Of a stretch of 64,000 bases of DNA, positions 9,377-21,035 are shown piece after piece (the stretch's first letter is position 1; each line of letters starts with the position of its first letter). Below the pieces are notes generated by a model. It did no database searches. It had not been told where the DNA came from and saw only the letters and a list, made by a program, of their open reading frames with translations. The DNA comes from Simmondsia chinensis. Taxonomy: Eukaryota; Streptophyta; Magnoliopsida; Caryophyllales; Simmondsiaceae. A program made the translations under genes and the position numbers. Location: NCBI GenBank assembly GCA_018398585.1, contig JAGTTD010000008.1, forward strand, positions 1,996,501 to 2,060,500. Reading direction: 5' to 3'.

Positions 9377-12300
9377 ATGGAAGCCGGAACTCTCCTCCGT
9401 ACATTTTTCTCCATCACCAATCGCCGCCATCGTCTCTCTCCTCCCACTCTCCATCCTTTTATCGCAGCTTCATTCAACAAATCGCAGGTTCTCTCTCTTT
9501 CTCTCTCTAGAATTTGAGCTTAGGAATTTGTCACTTTGGTACAAGGTTTGAGCGTTTATCGCCTAGGTATCATCATTTCAATATATATGATAAGGTGTTG
9601 TAAGTTTTCAAAATATATCACGTAGATATCTTAAGTTGAACTTTGATACAGTGAGTCCCGAGCCTATGCCCGAGAGTGCTTGACCGTGGCAGAGATGAAC
9701 AGTGATCCATGGGGGTTGGGTTGCCAAGGACCGAATGGCTCTGATACCAATTGATACAAAATTGGACCAAAAACACTCAAATCAATTGAAATCAACCACA
9801 ACGCACAAATTATCGGGGCTACGGGGCAGTAAAACGGCTGCCCTGTTTGTATAATTTCTATATATGTATAAGTATTGAGTATAAGAAAGGGGGAGGGTAC
9901 ATAGAAGAGGAAAGGGGGAGAAGAGAAAACACTCACTCATTTTAATCATAATCTCACTCTAATTACACCCTCTTATTTATAGGCACTCTTAATGAAGACT
10001 AAATGCCACCTCATCATGGACATGTGGCACTATGAGAAGCACTCTCGGGCATAGGTTCGGACTCAGTGTATCAAACTTGGTGAGTTTATTTCAAAATCGG
10101 ATCAATTTTCACGACAAAATGTTGACGCGAAACGTGATTATAACAATATGTATGAGCTATTTCATTGTCTTCCAAAAATTCACTAAATCGTAGCAGGAGA
10201 TATCTATATGTATGAGAAAATAATGTGTTATGTTAGCATTTTACTGTAGGAAATTATAACATTATAATAGAAGACACGTTTATATTATTATAATTATGTT
10301 TTAATTTAACACTTTCTAATAAAAATTTATTAAGTTTTGAAAAATGTACCTAATTAATAAAATCTAAAACTTTGGCATAAAGTATTGAATCGATCAGATA
10401 ACTCATTGTGTATATTAAAATGCTGGATATTTAGATGATAAATGATTAAACATCAAGTATCTAAATGGTAAATTGCCTTTAAACGTTTGACTGCTTAACA
10501 ATGGAGCTTAATTGTAGGAAAATGGAGTAAAACTGCTCCAGCCGAAGCGAAATTGGGCGGCAGATTGGGTTGCTAATAACGATAGCGCTGCTAGGAGCTT
10601 GCCGATATACATCGGTGGCGCTTCACTCCTGGCGGTTCTCATTAATCGCACGGTTTCCAGCATTGCTCCTGTTGCTGATGCCGGCAGGTTAATCTCTATG
10701 AATTGCGCTTTTATTTAACTAATTTTGTCGATGCACTGACATATATATTGAAATTATCAGAGTACCCATCGGGGCCTTGCCTCAGTGGTTAGAGGCAAGT
10801 AAGGGGATAGAGTATTACTTTGGGTTACAAGGTCTAGAGTTCGATTCCCCGCTTAAACCTCTTACTGAGGAATCCTTGACTTAATTGGCTCACGTGGTTT
10901 GTGGGTTGCTGCATGGGCCGGGGTTTACTGGGTAATTGGGTTCCTCGTTAGCCAAAAAAAAAAAAAAAAAAAATATCAGAGTAAATTGCATATTAGTATT
11001 ATGTGGTTTGGTGTGCTAATTTTCTAGTTCATGAATCTTGTGAAATGATATTTAGTTCAAAAATTATGTATTTGATAAAATAGTTAGTTCAATTAAGTTT
11101 TTAGAAGACTATGTGATTTTAGTGTAATGTGTTAGTTGTGTGAGTGTACTTACCAAGTGGATATTCTTGCTCGCATTGTTGGAATAACTCTACGTACCTG
11201 CATTCCATCCATATGAAAATGACCATTCTGTTTTCTGGCAGTTCACAATCAAGGGCAGATCTATTAACTCTTGGTTTGGCTGTTACAAATATCCTAACCG
11301 GTCTTGTATGGCTGTCAATCAGACCGAAGTCTATATCTAAGGTTAGGGCTTTGAGTTTTGGCAAAGTTGCATTCATGCGATGTACATACATGTGACCTCG
11401 GCCTGTTTTGCTTTCAGGTTGATCCTCAAGGTGTGGAATGTTGCAGAATATCTCCTGACCTCCCTAATTCAGTTGTTTCTGAGTTAAAATGGTAGTATCC
11501 TTAACTCAGTATTTTTACTCTAATTTTGAAACTTGGTTTCTGATTATCTCATTGCTTGTTATCATTAAATAACTTCTATAACTTTCATAGTTTGCACTGA
11601 ACTGCAAAAGTGTTGTTTAGGCACCCCACTTATCAAAATAAGAAAAGAAAACTAAGCTATTTAGGTCCTCGCCTTCCTCCTACAAGATATTCACTGAACT
11701 CTAATTGTGCGTGTCATGCTGTACTATCCATATAGGGTGCACTATTACTACTTTACGTTCTTGATTTGTGCCTTCTTTTGTGTCGCTTACATTCTTAGCT
11801 CTTGCTTTTATCTATTTATGTCAATTTCATTACTTATCCTTGGAAGTTCGACTCATATTATGTGACAGTGATGGCATTGTGAAGCTGTTTATAGTTTAAC
11901 TTGCTTTTCAGTTTATGCTTCAGTTTAGCTGGTGTCATGCTTCTCTGTTCTTCTGGCAGGTTCTGGGAATCTCTGTCAGCTGTCACCTGCTGTAGATCTT
12001 TAGCTATTATTTACGATTGGGATTGTATCTTTCAAATCGGGGTGGCAGCTGAATCATCCACTGCTGATGGTGATGCAGCAGCAGTGGATACTGCTAAATT
12101 GACTCAAGGGTCTCTTTATCAAGGCATTATGAAATCTGGATCACGTATGCTAACGTCTGTCACCCTTTGGTAGATCATTCTATTATTATAACATCTGACA
12201 AAAGTAGAAATGATTGTTCTAACCTTCGTCTGCAGAGAGCTACTTGGCAAACCTTTCTCTTTACCCAGGCAAGTCGGAGCTGCTGTTTTTGCCTACAAAT

Positions 12301-13664
12301 ACCCAGGTAAATGAGGAGGAGAAGTAAGAGTTTTCATTTCTCTGTTTGTGTATTGTATTTGCAATGGGGTTTTGGATTTGTATGTAAAAATGATTTCTTA
12401 ACTGTATTAAGTGGAAGTTTCGGCTTGCAAATCTCTAGTCACATGATGAAAATTGTGGATTCCTATGGAGGTTAATGGACCTCATTGGCAGGCTTAGCTA
12501 CTTGGCAGGCTTTGGGTATACACCTTATATGTCTGGATCGATGCATGTCAAAAACGGATAATCCAGTTTGATCTAGGTGGCGAAGTTTATATTATAATTT
12601 CAACTTCCCTACCTTTTGATTTGCTTTGCTTTGTTCCTTTTTACTTACCCAAAAAAAAAATTGCTCTGAAAACAAGGGAAAAATATTTATTGGTTGTATT
12701 AGTGCTCCTCTTCCATTTTTGTATATTCTTTCTCTTGGTAAGTAAACAAGGTTCTAGGAGAGGGGATATAAACATAGGATCTTTAGTCGCGGGGCCTCAA
12801 CCTTGGTAGTATTTTGCCACTTGGCCAAGGTCTCATTAGCGCGTCTTGCATATGCAATTCACAAAATATGTCCTCAAACTTTACAAATTCATGATAGAAG
12901 TTTTATGTCACCAGGCTGTCATCCTTCAGCCTCTAGGAGACAAAGGAATTGCAGTCATTGGTGGCGACACAATAAGAGGATTCACAGCTGCTGACCAGGT
13001 CTTCTTATATACCCTTCATTCTGCATTTCAGTGTTAATTTTACGTTGGAATGATTCTATACTGTACTTCAACATGCCATGCCTTTTTACATGCCCTTTTA
13101 CCTGTAATTGTGGGAAATAACATGAGTCCGAAAACTAAAAAATTCATTTATTTCACTTTGATAAATTGGAGAGGGGGGAAAAAAAAAACCCTTTAAACCT
13201 GCAAGCAAAAGCAAAAGCAAAAGCCTGTCCAAGGTCTTCGATTATTCTGTTCCAAATTCTGAAGGATAGTACTTGCAATATGATGCAGTAGAGTTCTGCA
13301 GTGTGCAGTACACATGGTCATTCATCAACCATTTGCCATGGAGTTTACATTTGCAATAGGAGGCAGATTACTCCATTTACGAAGTCAAACTAAAATGAAA
13401 GTTCTTCAACTCATTTTGGAACCGACAATGATAGATTACACTTGGTTATGAGAAGGAATTTTTGTTGTTGAGAACTGATTTTCTCCTGGCCCTCCATCCA
13501 TCCATAAAAGTTTCTTGTAGATTACATAAGGCGTCCATTAGTCCAGCAGTCATCATTTTCTTTGTTGATTGAAGGCTTGGATATCATTTATTGGAGACAA
13601 ACTGGATTCTACATTGTCAAAATCAGCAACTGAGTCTCCATTGGTGGCACAAGATAGAGGCTGA
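9377..13664 (+). CDS. CCB4: CCB4, cofactor assembly of complex C (cytochrome b6 haem attachment), chloroplast
   Basis: Eight exons join in frame to 294 aa: 9377-9487, 10518-10687, 11242-11341, 11418-11491, 11960-12144, 12236-12306, 12915-12998, 13575-13664 (stop TGA 13662-13664). All introns are GT-AG. CCB proteins act in the system IV pathway that attaches haem ci covalently to cytochrome b6 in the thylakoid (known). Residues 1-40 are Ser/Thr/Arg-rich, as in a chloroplast transit peptide. Hydrophobic segments lie at about 66-80 (LPIYIGGASLLAVL) and 102-119 (LTLGLAVTNILTGLVWLS). Diagnostic words are SQSRADLLTLGLAV, QSYLANLSLYPGKSEL, AVILQPLGDKGIAVIGG and AWISFIGDKLDSTL. Intron 1 holds an LTR-derived element and intron 2 a SINE. 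The start is the first ATG after the promoter copy. The gene appears intact. Confidence 0.92.
9644..10073 (-). mobile_element. Odd TRIM-like element: one LTR, primer site and an inverted end (CCB4 intron 1)
   Basis: Flanked by AACTT at 9639-9643 and 10074-10078. On the minus strand a TG...CA LTR (TGATACACTGAGTCC ... TTTTGTATCA, about 325 bp, with CCTATAAATAAGAG as a TATA-like site) is followed by TTGGTATCAGAGCC, a match to initiator-Met primer sites. About 55 bp later the element ends in a copy of the LTR's first about 38 bp in inverted orientation, so the whole has terminal inverted repeats (TTGATACAGTGAGTCC on plus). No second direct LTR exists. Confidence 0.65.
10765..10973 (+). mobile_element. 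tRNA-derived SINE with poly-A tail (CCB4 intron 2)
   Basis: TATCAGAGTA flanks it at 10755-10764 and 10974-10983. It has an A-box-like GCCTCAGTGGTTAGAGG and a B-box GAGTTCGATTCCCC, a unique body ending GGGTTCCTCGTTAGCC, and an A21 run. Relatives lie at 28426-28875 and 49098-49291. Confidence 0.85.
13310..13400 (+). repeat. CCB4 intron 7 segment repeated downstream
   Basis: CATTTGCCATGGAGTTTACA, a GGAGGCAGATT word and TTTACGAAGTCAA recur with changes at 20503-20572 and, in part, at about 20990-21035. This suggests local duplication of the CCB4 3' region on the far side of the L1. Confidence 0.5.
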
Positions 13665-13898
13665 AGATACCTGAGGCTGTGATGCTTTCACTGATCTTTT
13701 TTCTATCCACATGTTTGCCATTGGAGCTTTTAATCCCGGTAACTTTTTATTTAGTCACATAGCAAGGATCCCCATGTACTGCATTTGGTACTTGCTACAG
13801 TGCGAACCCAAAAACTTGTTCAATGCATGCATGTATCTCGTGCTCTTGGGATGCTCAGCTGGATACTCTCTCTCTCTCTCTCCATATGTATATAGGCC

Positions 13899-14148
13899 TT
13901 CTGGGAAGTCCTTTTGTTGCACCCTTAGGGTTGGGGGTTCTCGGAAACAGCCTCCCTTTAGGGTAAGCATGCTTGAGCGAGAGTAGTACCAAGATGGGTG
14001 ACCTCTTGAGAAGTCCTTGTGTTGCACCCCTCAGGTTAAGGATTTTCGGAAACAGCCTTCCTTCAGGGTAGCACCCTGAAGAGGGAAGGCTGTCACCCCA
14101 AAGACTCCACTTAGGCGAGAGCCCTTGGGGCACTAGGAATGTTGCTTA
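13899..14148 (+). mobile_element. 5S-headed SINE, copy 2, with a partial head-to-tail dimer
   Basis: A 5S 3' end (CTGGGAAGTCCTTTTGTTGC, ACCCTTAGGG) and the start of the body (TCTCGGAAACAGCCTCCC) run straight into a second 5S segment. That segment begins at AAGCATGCTTGAGCGAGAG and carries GATGGGTGACCTC, GTGTTGCACCCCTCAGG and a full body. The true 5S 3' end GTGTTGCACCCC is kept, unlike in most other copies. Ends near GGAATGTTGCTTACT. Confidence 0.75.
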
Positions 14149-14938
14149 CTAGTGGCGGATCCAGGATTTGTGACCACTTGGGGCACAATGCCAATGAAGA
14201 TATAGATGTGGCTGTGTGTGTCAACAATTGAGAATAGTAACGGGCAATGGTGGATCCAGAAAATGCAATTAATAGGAACAACTAACAATTTACAAACTAG
14301 CTCTAAACATAATAAATAGATTATAATCAGCTATTAAATTGCACATATTTACAAAATTAATCAAAATCAAAGAATACAAAACTGAAAATTCATTAATTAC
14401 ACAGAATAATGCAAGTGGGACTAGAAATTAATAGAGCAAAATATTTATAACTTTTGTTGAAAATTTTATATCAGTGATTATAAACAGAAAATTAATTGAT
14501 TTGTCAATTATATGCCATGATAGTGGGTGATTTCTAATAATGTGGGGTCTATAATTAATTATTATAAGAATAAAAATAAAAAATTTATTACATAATTCGT
14601 TAACTAAATTTGAATATATAATTATTAAATAAACTTATAATAAAATATTAATTAAATATTAGAGATACTAAAATATAAAAAAATTAAATGATTGTTATTT
14701 TATATAAATTAATAAATTTATTTTATGTGAAATAGAACTTTTTATGAAGGGAAGAGGACTAAAGAAAAAACTTAAGAAAAAATCAATGCAAAAAGGGGAG
14801 AGATGGAGAATTGAACCCGTGACCTAGTAGTAAAACTCAAGTGTACCAAAACCACTACACCACTACCCATGGTGAAGCATCTAAGCATGCATTATTAGAT
14901 ATGTACAAAATCCTAGTGCTCAAATGTTGGATCCGCCT
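14149..14938. mobile_element. TIR element with GGCGGATCC-type ends (hAT MITE-like)
   Basis: Left end AGTGGCGGATCCAGGATT; the right end ATGTTGGATCCGCC is the inverse. The interior is AT-rich, with GAATTGAACCCGTGACC near the right. It starts at the end of the SINE dimer and ends at a (GT)n tract. Confidence 0.5.
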
Positions 14939-14939
14939 T

Positions 14940-14980
14940 TGTGTGTGTGTGTGTGTGTGCGCGCGCGTATATATATATAT
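14940..14980 (+). repeat. (GT)n(GC)n(AT)n microsatellite, L1 target
   Basis: GT repeats pass into GCGCGC and then AT repeats directly before the poly-T end of the L1. Confidence 0.75.
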
Positions 14981-15007
14981 ATTTTTTTTAACAATGGTAA
15001 AGACAAA

Positions 15008-18000
15008 TCAAAAGGAGCCGCCCCCACGTAAAACAAGGCGACCGGAAGCTTCCACATTAGAAATGCGCAGAAGGGTGGTGGAAGGATCACACACATCGCA
15101 ATTGAAACTGATGCTTCCTAAGCCCTTGCTCACCATGAAATCAGCGGATTGATTGGCTTCACGGTAAACATGAGAGAAGTGAATTTGGGACAGCCTTTTA
15201 CCAAGAGTTACGATCTCATCCTTAATGAAGTGGATTTCGCTGGGACAGTCGAACGACCCATTGAAGGAGTTTATGACAACTTTATTGTCCCCTTCCAGGA
15301 TGATCTTCGAGTATCCTAGAGAGGTCGCTGTATAGAGCCTGTCCCTAGCTGCAATTGCTTCAGCAACAATGACAGACGCATTTCCTAGTCTTCTGCTCCC
15401 TGATTTGATGACCTCACCGTTAGAGTTACGAATTACAAAGCCAGAGGCTGCTTGAATACCTCTTTTGGCGCCATCAAAATTTACTTTCACCCACTCTGAT
15501 CTTGGGGGGACCAGGAAATCCAGAGGTTCTTGCGTCTTTTGCTCAAGTTCCCAGGATTGTTCGATGAATCTACCTCAATAGTGTTTCTGCATATCCATTC
15601 CCAGTGCATCCTCTTGGCCCGGATGACCACTTGGGAAACCGGGGCTATCTCTTTTCTAAAGACGGTAGCGTTTCTATCCTTCCATCATTATAAACTTACC
15701 AATTCCTTCCTTATCTTTCCGATTGCGGAGTTCCTCCCCTAAATCCTCGTTTGTTGGGGGGGTGATGATCCAATTTTGGGTCTTTGCTGCATGCCAAATC
15801 TCTTTGGCTCGTGGGCAGTTGAGAAGAATATGGGATACTGTCTCTCTACTTTGAGTACACCAGGTACAATTAGGGTTCCAATCTTGAATTCGTTTTTGCA
15901 TCTGATCCCCAGTTGTTAAGAAGCCATTAAGTGCTTGCCATAAAAAAAATTTTATCTTGGGGAGAATATCCAAGTTCCAAATCCACTTGAACTCCCACTT
16001 GTTTCTGTCATCCCACTCAAGATTGTGAGCAAGCCAAGTGGCATACTTGACACTGAATTTTCCGATACTTGTGAATCCCCAGCAGAACTGGTCTTCCCTG
16101 GGCAAAAGGGGAATAGGGACGCCCATAATGGAGTTGACCATATCTTGGGGGACAATTCGTTCAAGCGCTTCCTTGCTTCATTCCCCTTCGGTTATGTAGT
16201 CGGCTACCGTAGAAGAGGAATCGATGTCACTAGGGGCAGACCTCAGGCTATCCGCTAGAGGCCCTTTCCCTACCCACCAGTCCTTCCAGAAGCTGAACTT
16301 AGCACCGTTCCCCACTTTCCATTTGATTCCTTTTCTTATGAGGCTCCTGGCAGCCATTATTCCCTTCCAGGTTGGGGAGTCCGTTCCTTTGCAAGTGTAG
16401 TCAAAAAAAGAAGAGTTATGAAGGTAACGATCCTTTATGACCTGGACCCATAAGTTGTTATCATTCATTAGAATTCGCCACCCAAGTTTGCAGAGAAAGG
16501 CTTGATTAATCGCCTCCAATTTACGCAGCCCTAGTCCACCAGCCCCTTTTGGTCTGCAGATCTTGCTCCAGGCAGCCATATGAATTCTGTTTGTATTTTC
16601 TTTGTTCCAGAAAAAACGTCGGCTGATTGAATCCCCCTGTTTGCAAACCTTTTTGGGGAGCTTAAAACATTGCATTACATGGCAGGGCATGGATTCAATT
16701 GAGGACTGAATCAGCGTAACCCTACCTGCTTTAGAGAGTTTTCCTGCTTTCCAACTTGCAATTTTACCTTCCATTTTCGGAATTAGGTCGTTTCCCACCT
16801 GGCTCGCAAATCTCCCTGTTGTGAAATTACATCCTAGATATCTACCCAGGGATGCATTACCTGGAATTTTTAGTATGTTACAGAGTCTCAGTCTGTGCTG
16901 TCTATCTAGATTGGCGGAGAACACCGCGCCGACTTGGATCTGTTGATTACTAGTCCTGAGTCCTCACCAAATAAATGCAGGATCCTATTTAGAGATTGAA
17001 CCGTCTCCACTTTGGTGTCACAGAAGAGCAAACAGTTGTCCGCGAAAAAGAGGCCTGGGATCGGTGGAGCATTCCGACTAATTTTTACCCCAATTCCTGA
17101 CTTCTTTGTACCTGTCAGAGCCTGCAGGTTAGTTGCTAGAACATCAAGGCATAAAATAAACAAAAAGGGGGACAGGGGGTCGCCTTGTCTCAGTCCTCTA
17201 GAAGGGGAGAAAAACCCCATTGGTTTATCATCCACAAGGACAGAAAAAGATGTGGTCGCAATGCACATCATAATCCATTGATCATGAAATCCTAGTTGAT
17301 GCAGGGTCCTTTCGAGGAAGGGCCATTCGATTTTGTCAAAAGCCTTTTCCATGTCTAGCTTGGTAGCTATCCATCCAGATTTTCCTTGCTTTTTTTTTTA
17401 AAGCAGTTAGGATTTCATGAGCTAGAATGTTGTCTTGGATGTTTCTCCTCGGGACAAGGGCTGCTTGCCACTGGGTTACTGTGTTGGGCATTAGTGGTTT
17501 CATGCGGTTAACAAGAACTTTAGCAATGATTTTATATAAAACATTACATAGACTAATTGGTCTAAAATGGTTTACATAGCGAGGTGTGTCAGTTTTTGGA
17601 ATCAGAGTGATCAAGGTGTGATTAAGCTGTCTCAGCAAGGATTTTCCCCGTAAAGCAGATCGGATAGCATGACAGATGTCTCTGCCCACAAGATTCTAGT
17701 AAGTTTGGAAGAAAAGGGCCGAGAACCCGTTTGGGCCCGGGGTTTTATGGGGGTTCATATCAAAGACTGCCTCTTTAATTTCATTAGCAGTGAAATCAGA
17801 AATAAGTTTTTCGTTTTCAGAGTCCGTTACCCTTTTCTTTAATGTATTAAGGGACGGGAAGTTGGATCGAGGTCCATTTGATCTGAATCTCTCCTTAAAT
17901 TCTTGGATGACTGTTTCTCCTATGGCCTGTTTATCAGTAATGGTAATCCCCATAGAATTTTAGATTTCTACAATTGCTCTTCTTTTTCTCTTGGCTTGGA

Positions 18001-19113
18001 CAGTTGTATAAAAGAATTTGGAGCTACGGTCACCTTTTGTAATCCATTCTTTTCTCCAATAATTTGCCCAGAATTTGTGGTTATTGAATAAAATCTTTTC
18101 GCATTGCAGAAGAAGCCTTTGCAGCTTTTTGTTTAGGCAAGGGTTACATGGGTCGCAGTTTAATTTTGATTGGGTCTCACAGATTTTTCTTTCGTTTTCA
18201 TGGACTTTGCTCTTAGTCCATCCTTTCATTAGGGCTTCATTTTCTTTAATATTTTCCTTGATATGTTTTAGTCTTTGGACTATTTCGAACAATCTCGATC
18301 CCTGGAATTTCAGGTTCCAGCTTTTTCTTATGATGTCCTCAGTGGCTTTAGACTTGGTCCATCCCGCTTGGAAGCGGAATGGGGCCGCCTTTTTAAGTTC
18401 ATCTGCCTCGTGCATAAGAGAAGAGGCGTGTGGTCTGAGGTGGGCCCGAAGCTGTTGTACACAAACGACCTTGGGAAAAGGTGGGCCCATTCTTGGTTAT
18501 TTAGGGCTCGGTCCAACTTTTCCTGAATGTAGGCCCCATTAATAGACCTGCTCCAAGTGAAGGTTTGACCAGCCCACGGCGTATCCTCAAGTTCAAGGTG
18601 TTGACATAGATTATTCAATCATATAGTACGTTTAGCAGTTAGAGAAGTTCCTCCCCGTTTATCATTTAGGTTTTTAAGTTCATTAAAGTCTCCAATAACA
18701 CACCAAGGTTTACCCATGAAGTGTTTAAGGTCCTGAAGAGCGTCCCAAAACTGGTCCTTTTCTTTTTCTTTTGTGGGGGCATAGACAAAGGAAATAAGAC
18801 CCTTTTTGCCGGATATTTTGTCAAGAACGCATGTGTGAGCAATACGGTTATCGCAATAGAGGATGTCCACATAGCATGTTAAAGCATTCCACATGATCCA
18901 TAGACCCCCCACATGGTTTTGGGGAGGGGAGTAATGATAGCCATCAAATCCCATGAATTGGGTTAGATGTCTCTCAGTATGTTCTTTTGCAAGGGGTTCC
19001 AATATGGTTAACATGTCAGGTTTAAATTTTCTAGTTAAGCCATGGAGTTCTTGTTGGGCTGGCAAACGAGCCACTCCTCGGATATTCCAACATAGAATTT
19101 TCATAATAACCAA
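15008..19113 (-). pseudogene. L1 ORF2 (endonuclease, reverse transcriptase, zf-RVT, RNase H), disrupted
   Basis: The endonuclease starts MKILCWNIRG and holds VIGDFNEL and SDHTPLLL. A TGA at 18619-18621 and a frameshift near 18400 break it. The reverse transcriptase shows NPHKTPGPNGFSALFFQTY (TAG at 17696-17698), FRPISLCNVLYKIIAKVL, a frameshift at an A-run near 17390, GDPLSPFLFILCLDVL and a catalytic box altered to FADN (normally F/YADD). A further frameshift lies near 16915. Then come zf-RVT (WCTQSRETVSHILLNC) and RNase H (VNFDGAKRG, EGDNKVVI, YREANQSADF) ending at 15008. No intact enzyme can be made. Confidence 0.85.
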
Positions 19114-19364
19114 AAAAAGAGAAGAGAAACACCTTCATAGGCCAAAAGCGAACAACGCCATCGTGTGTTTCACGATGTAGTACCCGATTTCCATAAAGAT
19201 TTCCATGAGCCCGAAGCTCGCTCCAGGGAGGTACACAAAAACAAACAAAAAGTAGATAACAAAAGGTGGCCACTTAGGTAGCCAAAACCACAATACCAAC
19301 AAGGGATAGCAAGCAAAAAACATCACAGAAAATACATAGCAAGAGAACTACATAGCTAGAGAAG

Positions 19365-20440
19365 TCATGACTGGGAGTTAATAGATAGCTCTTCACTAGC
19401 CCTGAGCTGGGGAGCGTCCCCACTTGAGAGTCTTCTTTTTTTAGAAGACTCGTTAGGGGTATCCTCTTCCGACAGTTCAGGATCTTCGTCTGGGTCTTCT
19501 TCCATGTTGGCTTGATCGTTTCCTGTGTTCTCAGCCATAAGGTCATTATCCAGGTCCATATTGACGGGCATTAATTTTGTGGAGTTAACTTTGGGCTCAT
19601 TTTCATTTTCATACTCCTCTTCTCTGATCGGTCCTAGTACAGTCTTCGTTATTGAGTTTTCATCTTCTTTGGAGCAGCGTACCTGATGGGAGGGATCCAT
19701 TTTACCCTTCCCTTTTCTATCGACACTGCCCCCCTGATATCGCCCGCTATCTTTCTCCTGAACTCGCTTGAAAGCTTGGTTCTTTCAAAACAATATTCGG
19801 TCCTCCCCTCGTAGTTCTAGGTTTTGGACCTCTTTTTTCGGGTCTTGGCCTTTTTTTGGGGTGGACCTGAATCCACCTTTCTTTGGTTGAGATATTCTCC
19901 GTGTCATCCTCTCTAGGTTCGCTTAAGGGAATTCCTTCCCGGAATCGTTCAACCACAATGTGCATTTTAGTTGATTTATTATAATTTGGGCAGTTTTCGA
20001 TACCATGGTTTTCAATCCCGCATAGGGCACACACTTCATACAGTCCCTCGTAGGTTAGAGGGAAAGCTTTTTCAGTTCGCGTACCCCTAACTGTAATCTT
20101 TCGAGGAAGTGTTTTGGATACATTAATTTCCACACATGCTCTAGCGAATTTCCCTTTTAGTCTGGCCTCCGTGAATCCATCAAGCCTGATTAAAGGCCCG
20201 ATGGGTTCCAGTAGCCCGGTAAGAGTCTCACGGTTCCAAAATTCAAGTGGTAGTCTTTGGATCTGGATCCATTGAGCGACCACCTCAATTTTAGTTTCAA
20301 AGGGGTCAAACATTTCTTGCCACTGTTGCAGCACGAAATTGAGAGAGTGGACAAACCAAGGTCTTCCTTCCCAAACAAAATTCTTATCATTTTCGTTAGA
20401 AAACTTAATAAGGATCCAACCATTTCCTAGTTCAACGTAA
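19365..20440 (-). pseudogene. L1 ORF1 (gag-like, CCHC zinc knuckle), truncated and frameshifted
   Basis: The reading frame enters from the flanking AT repeat, so the true N-terminus is missing. It contains WFVHSLNFVLQQWQ and FWNRETLTGLLEPIGPLIRL, typical of DUF4283 in plant LINEs. A zinc knuckle CALCGIENHGIENC follows, then a basic stretch (KKRPRPEKRGPKPRTTRGG). It stops at 19747 and resumes in another frame (19700-19365) with an acidic tail. ORF1 proteins bind the element RNA (known). Confidence 0.8.
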
Positions 20441-20502
20441 TATATATATATATATATACACAGCTTCAACCTTTAAATGATTGGCGTCTTTGTTGAACTT
20501 CT

Positions 20503-21035
20503 AAACCATTTGCCGTGGAGTTTGCATTTGTAATAGAAGGCAGGTTGAGTACTTCATTTACCAAGTCAATCCTAACCAATTTAATTCACTATCTGGGCTC
20601 TGTTTGGTTCAACGGAAAGTTTTTTCTTTATGAAAAATTTCTTTATACAAAACATTTTCAATTACAATTTCTTTATGAAAAATTTTGTCTTTCTAGTTAA
20701 ATAAAATGGTTTTATTCTATAATTTTGTACGAGTCCATGCTTGGCCAAGTTGAGGCTGGAGTAAAGTATAAAATGTGAGGAAGGAAAATGTTTTCCCCTT
20801 GCATTTAGGTTAAAAGTCAATTTCCACTCAATGGAGGAGAATATGTTCCGTATTTGTGGTGGTTGGTGTAAAATTATGTAAAGAAACAACAAAATTGGGA
20901 CAAAAAAGATTTTCCATCAAAACATATGGAACGGAGCCTTGGTATCACATAATGTCGTAGACAAAGTCAACTGGACTTCAGTATTACTAAGTTTCATAGG
21001 AGGCAGGTCATGAACTTCATTTACCAAGTCAACTT
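20503..21035. repeat. Hybrid region: CCB4-downstream repeats and a hAT-like MITE
   Basis: 20503-20572 and about 20990-21035 repeat words of CCB4 intron 7. Between them a MITE-like element (about 20595-20939) starts GGGCTCTGTTTGGTTC and ends in the inverse, CATATGGAACGGAGCC. No gene seen. Confidence 0.5.

Larger units (their letters stand above)
14982..20440 (-). mobile_element. L1-type LINE with RNase H, 5'-truncated, decayed
   Basis: About 5.5 kb non-LTR retrotransposon on the minus strand. The 3' end is a T-run on plus (14982-14989, its poly-A). It is flanked by AT repeats on both sides (14968-14981 and 20441-20458), which hide or form the target duplication. Order 5' to 3': ORF1 (DUF4283-like plus CCHC knuckle), AP endonuclease, reverse transcriptase, zf-RVT, RNase H. 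Stops and frameshifts interrupt both ORFs, so it is dead. It lies between CCB4 and the GT92 gene. Confidence 0.92.

Noticed and set aside
14800..14880. Possible tRNA gene (GAATTGAACCCGTGACC)
   Set aside because: Only a B-box-like word inside a TIR element; no cloverleaf or A box at the right distance.
15008..20469. A large last intron of CCB4 containing the L1
   Set aside because: The final CCB4 exon was found at 13575-13664 (AWISFIGDKLDSTL then stop), so the L1 lies downstream of the gene.
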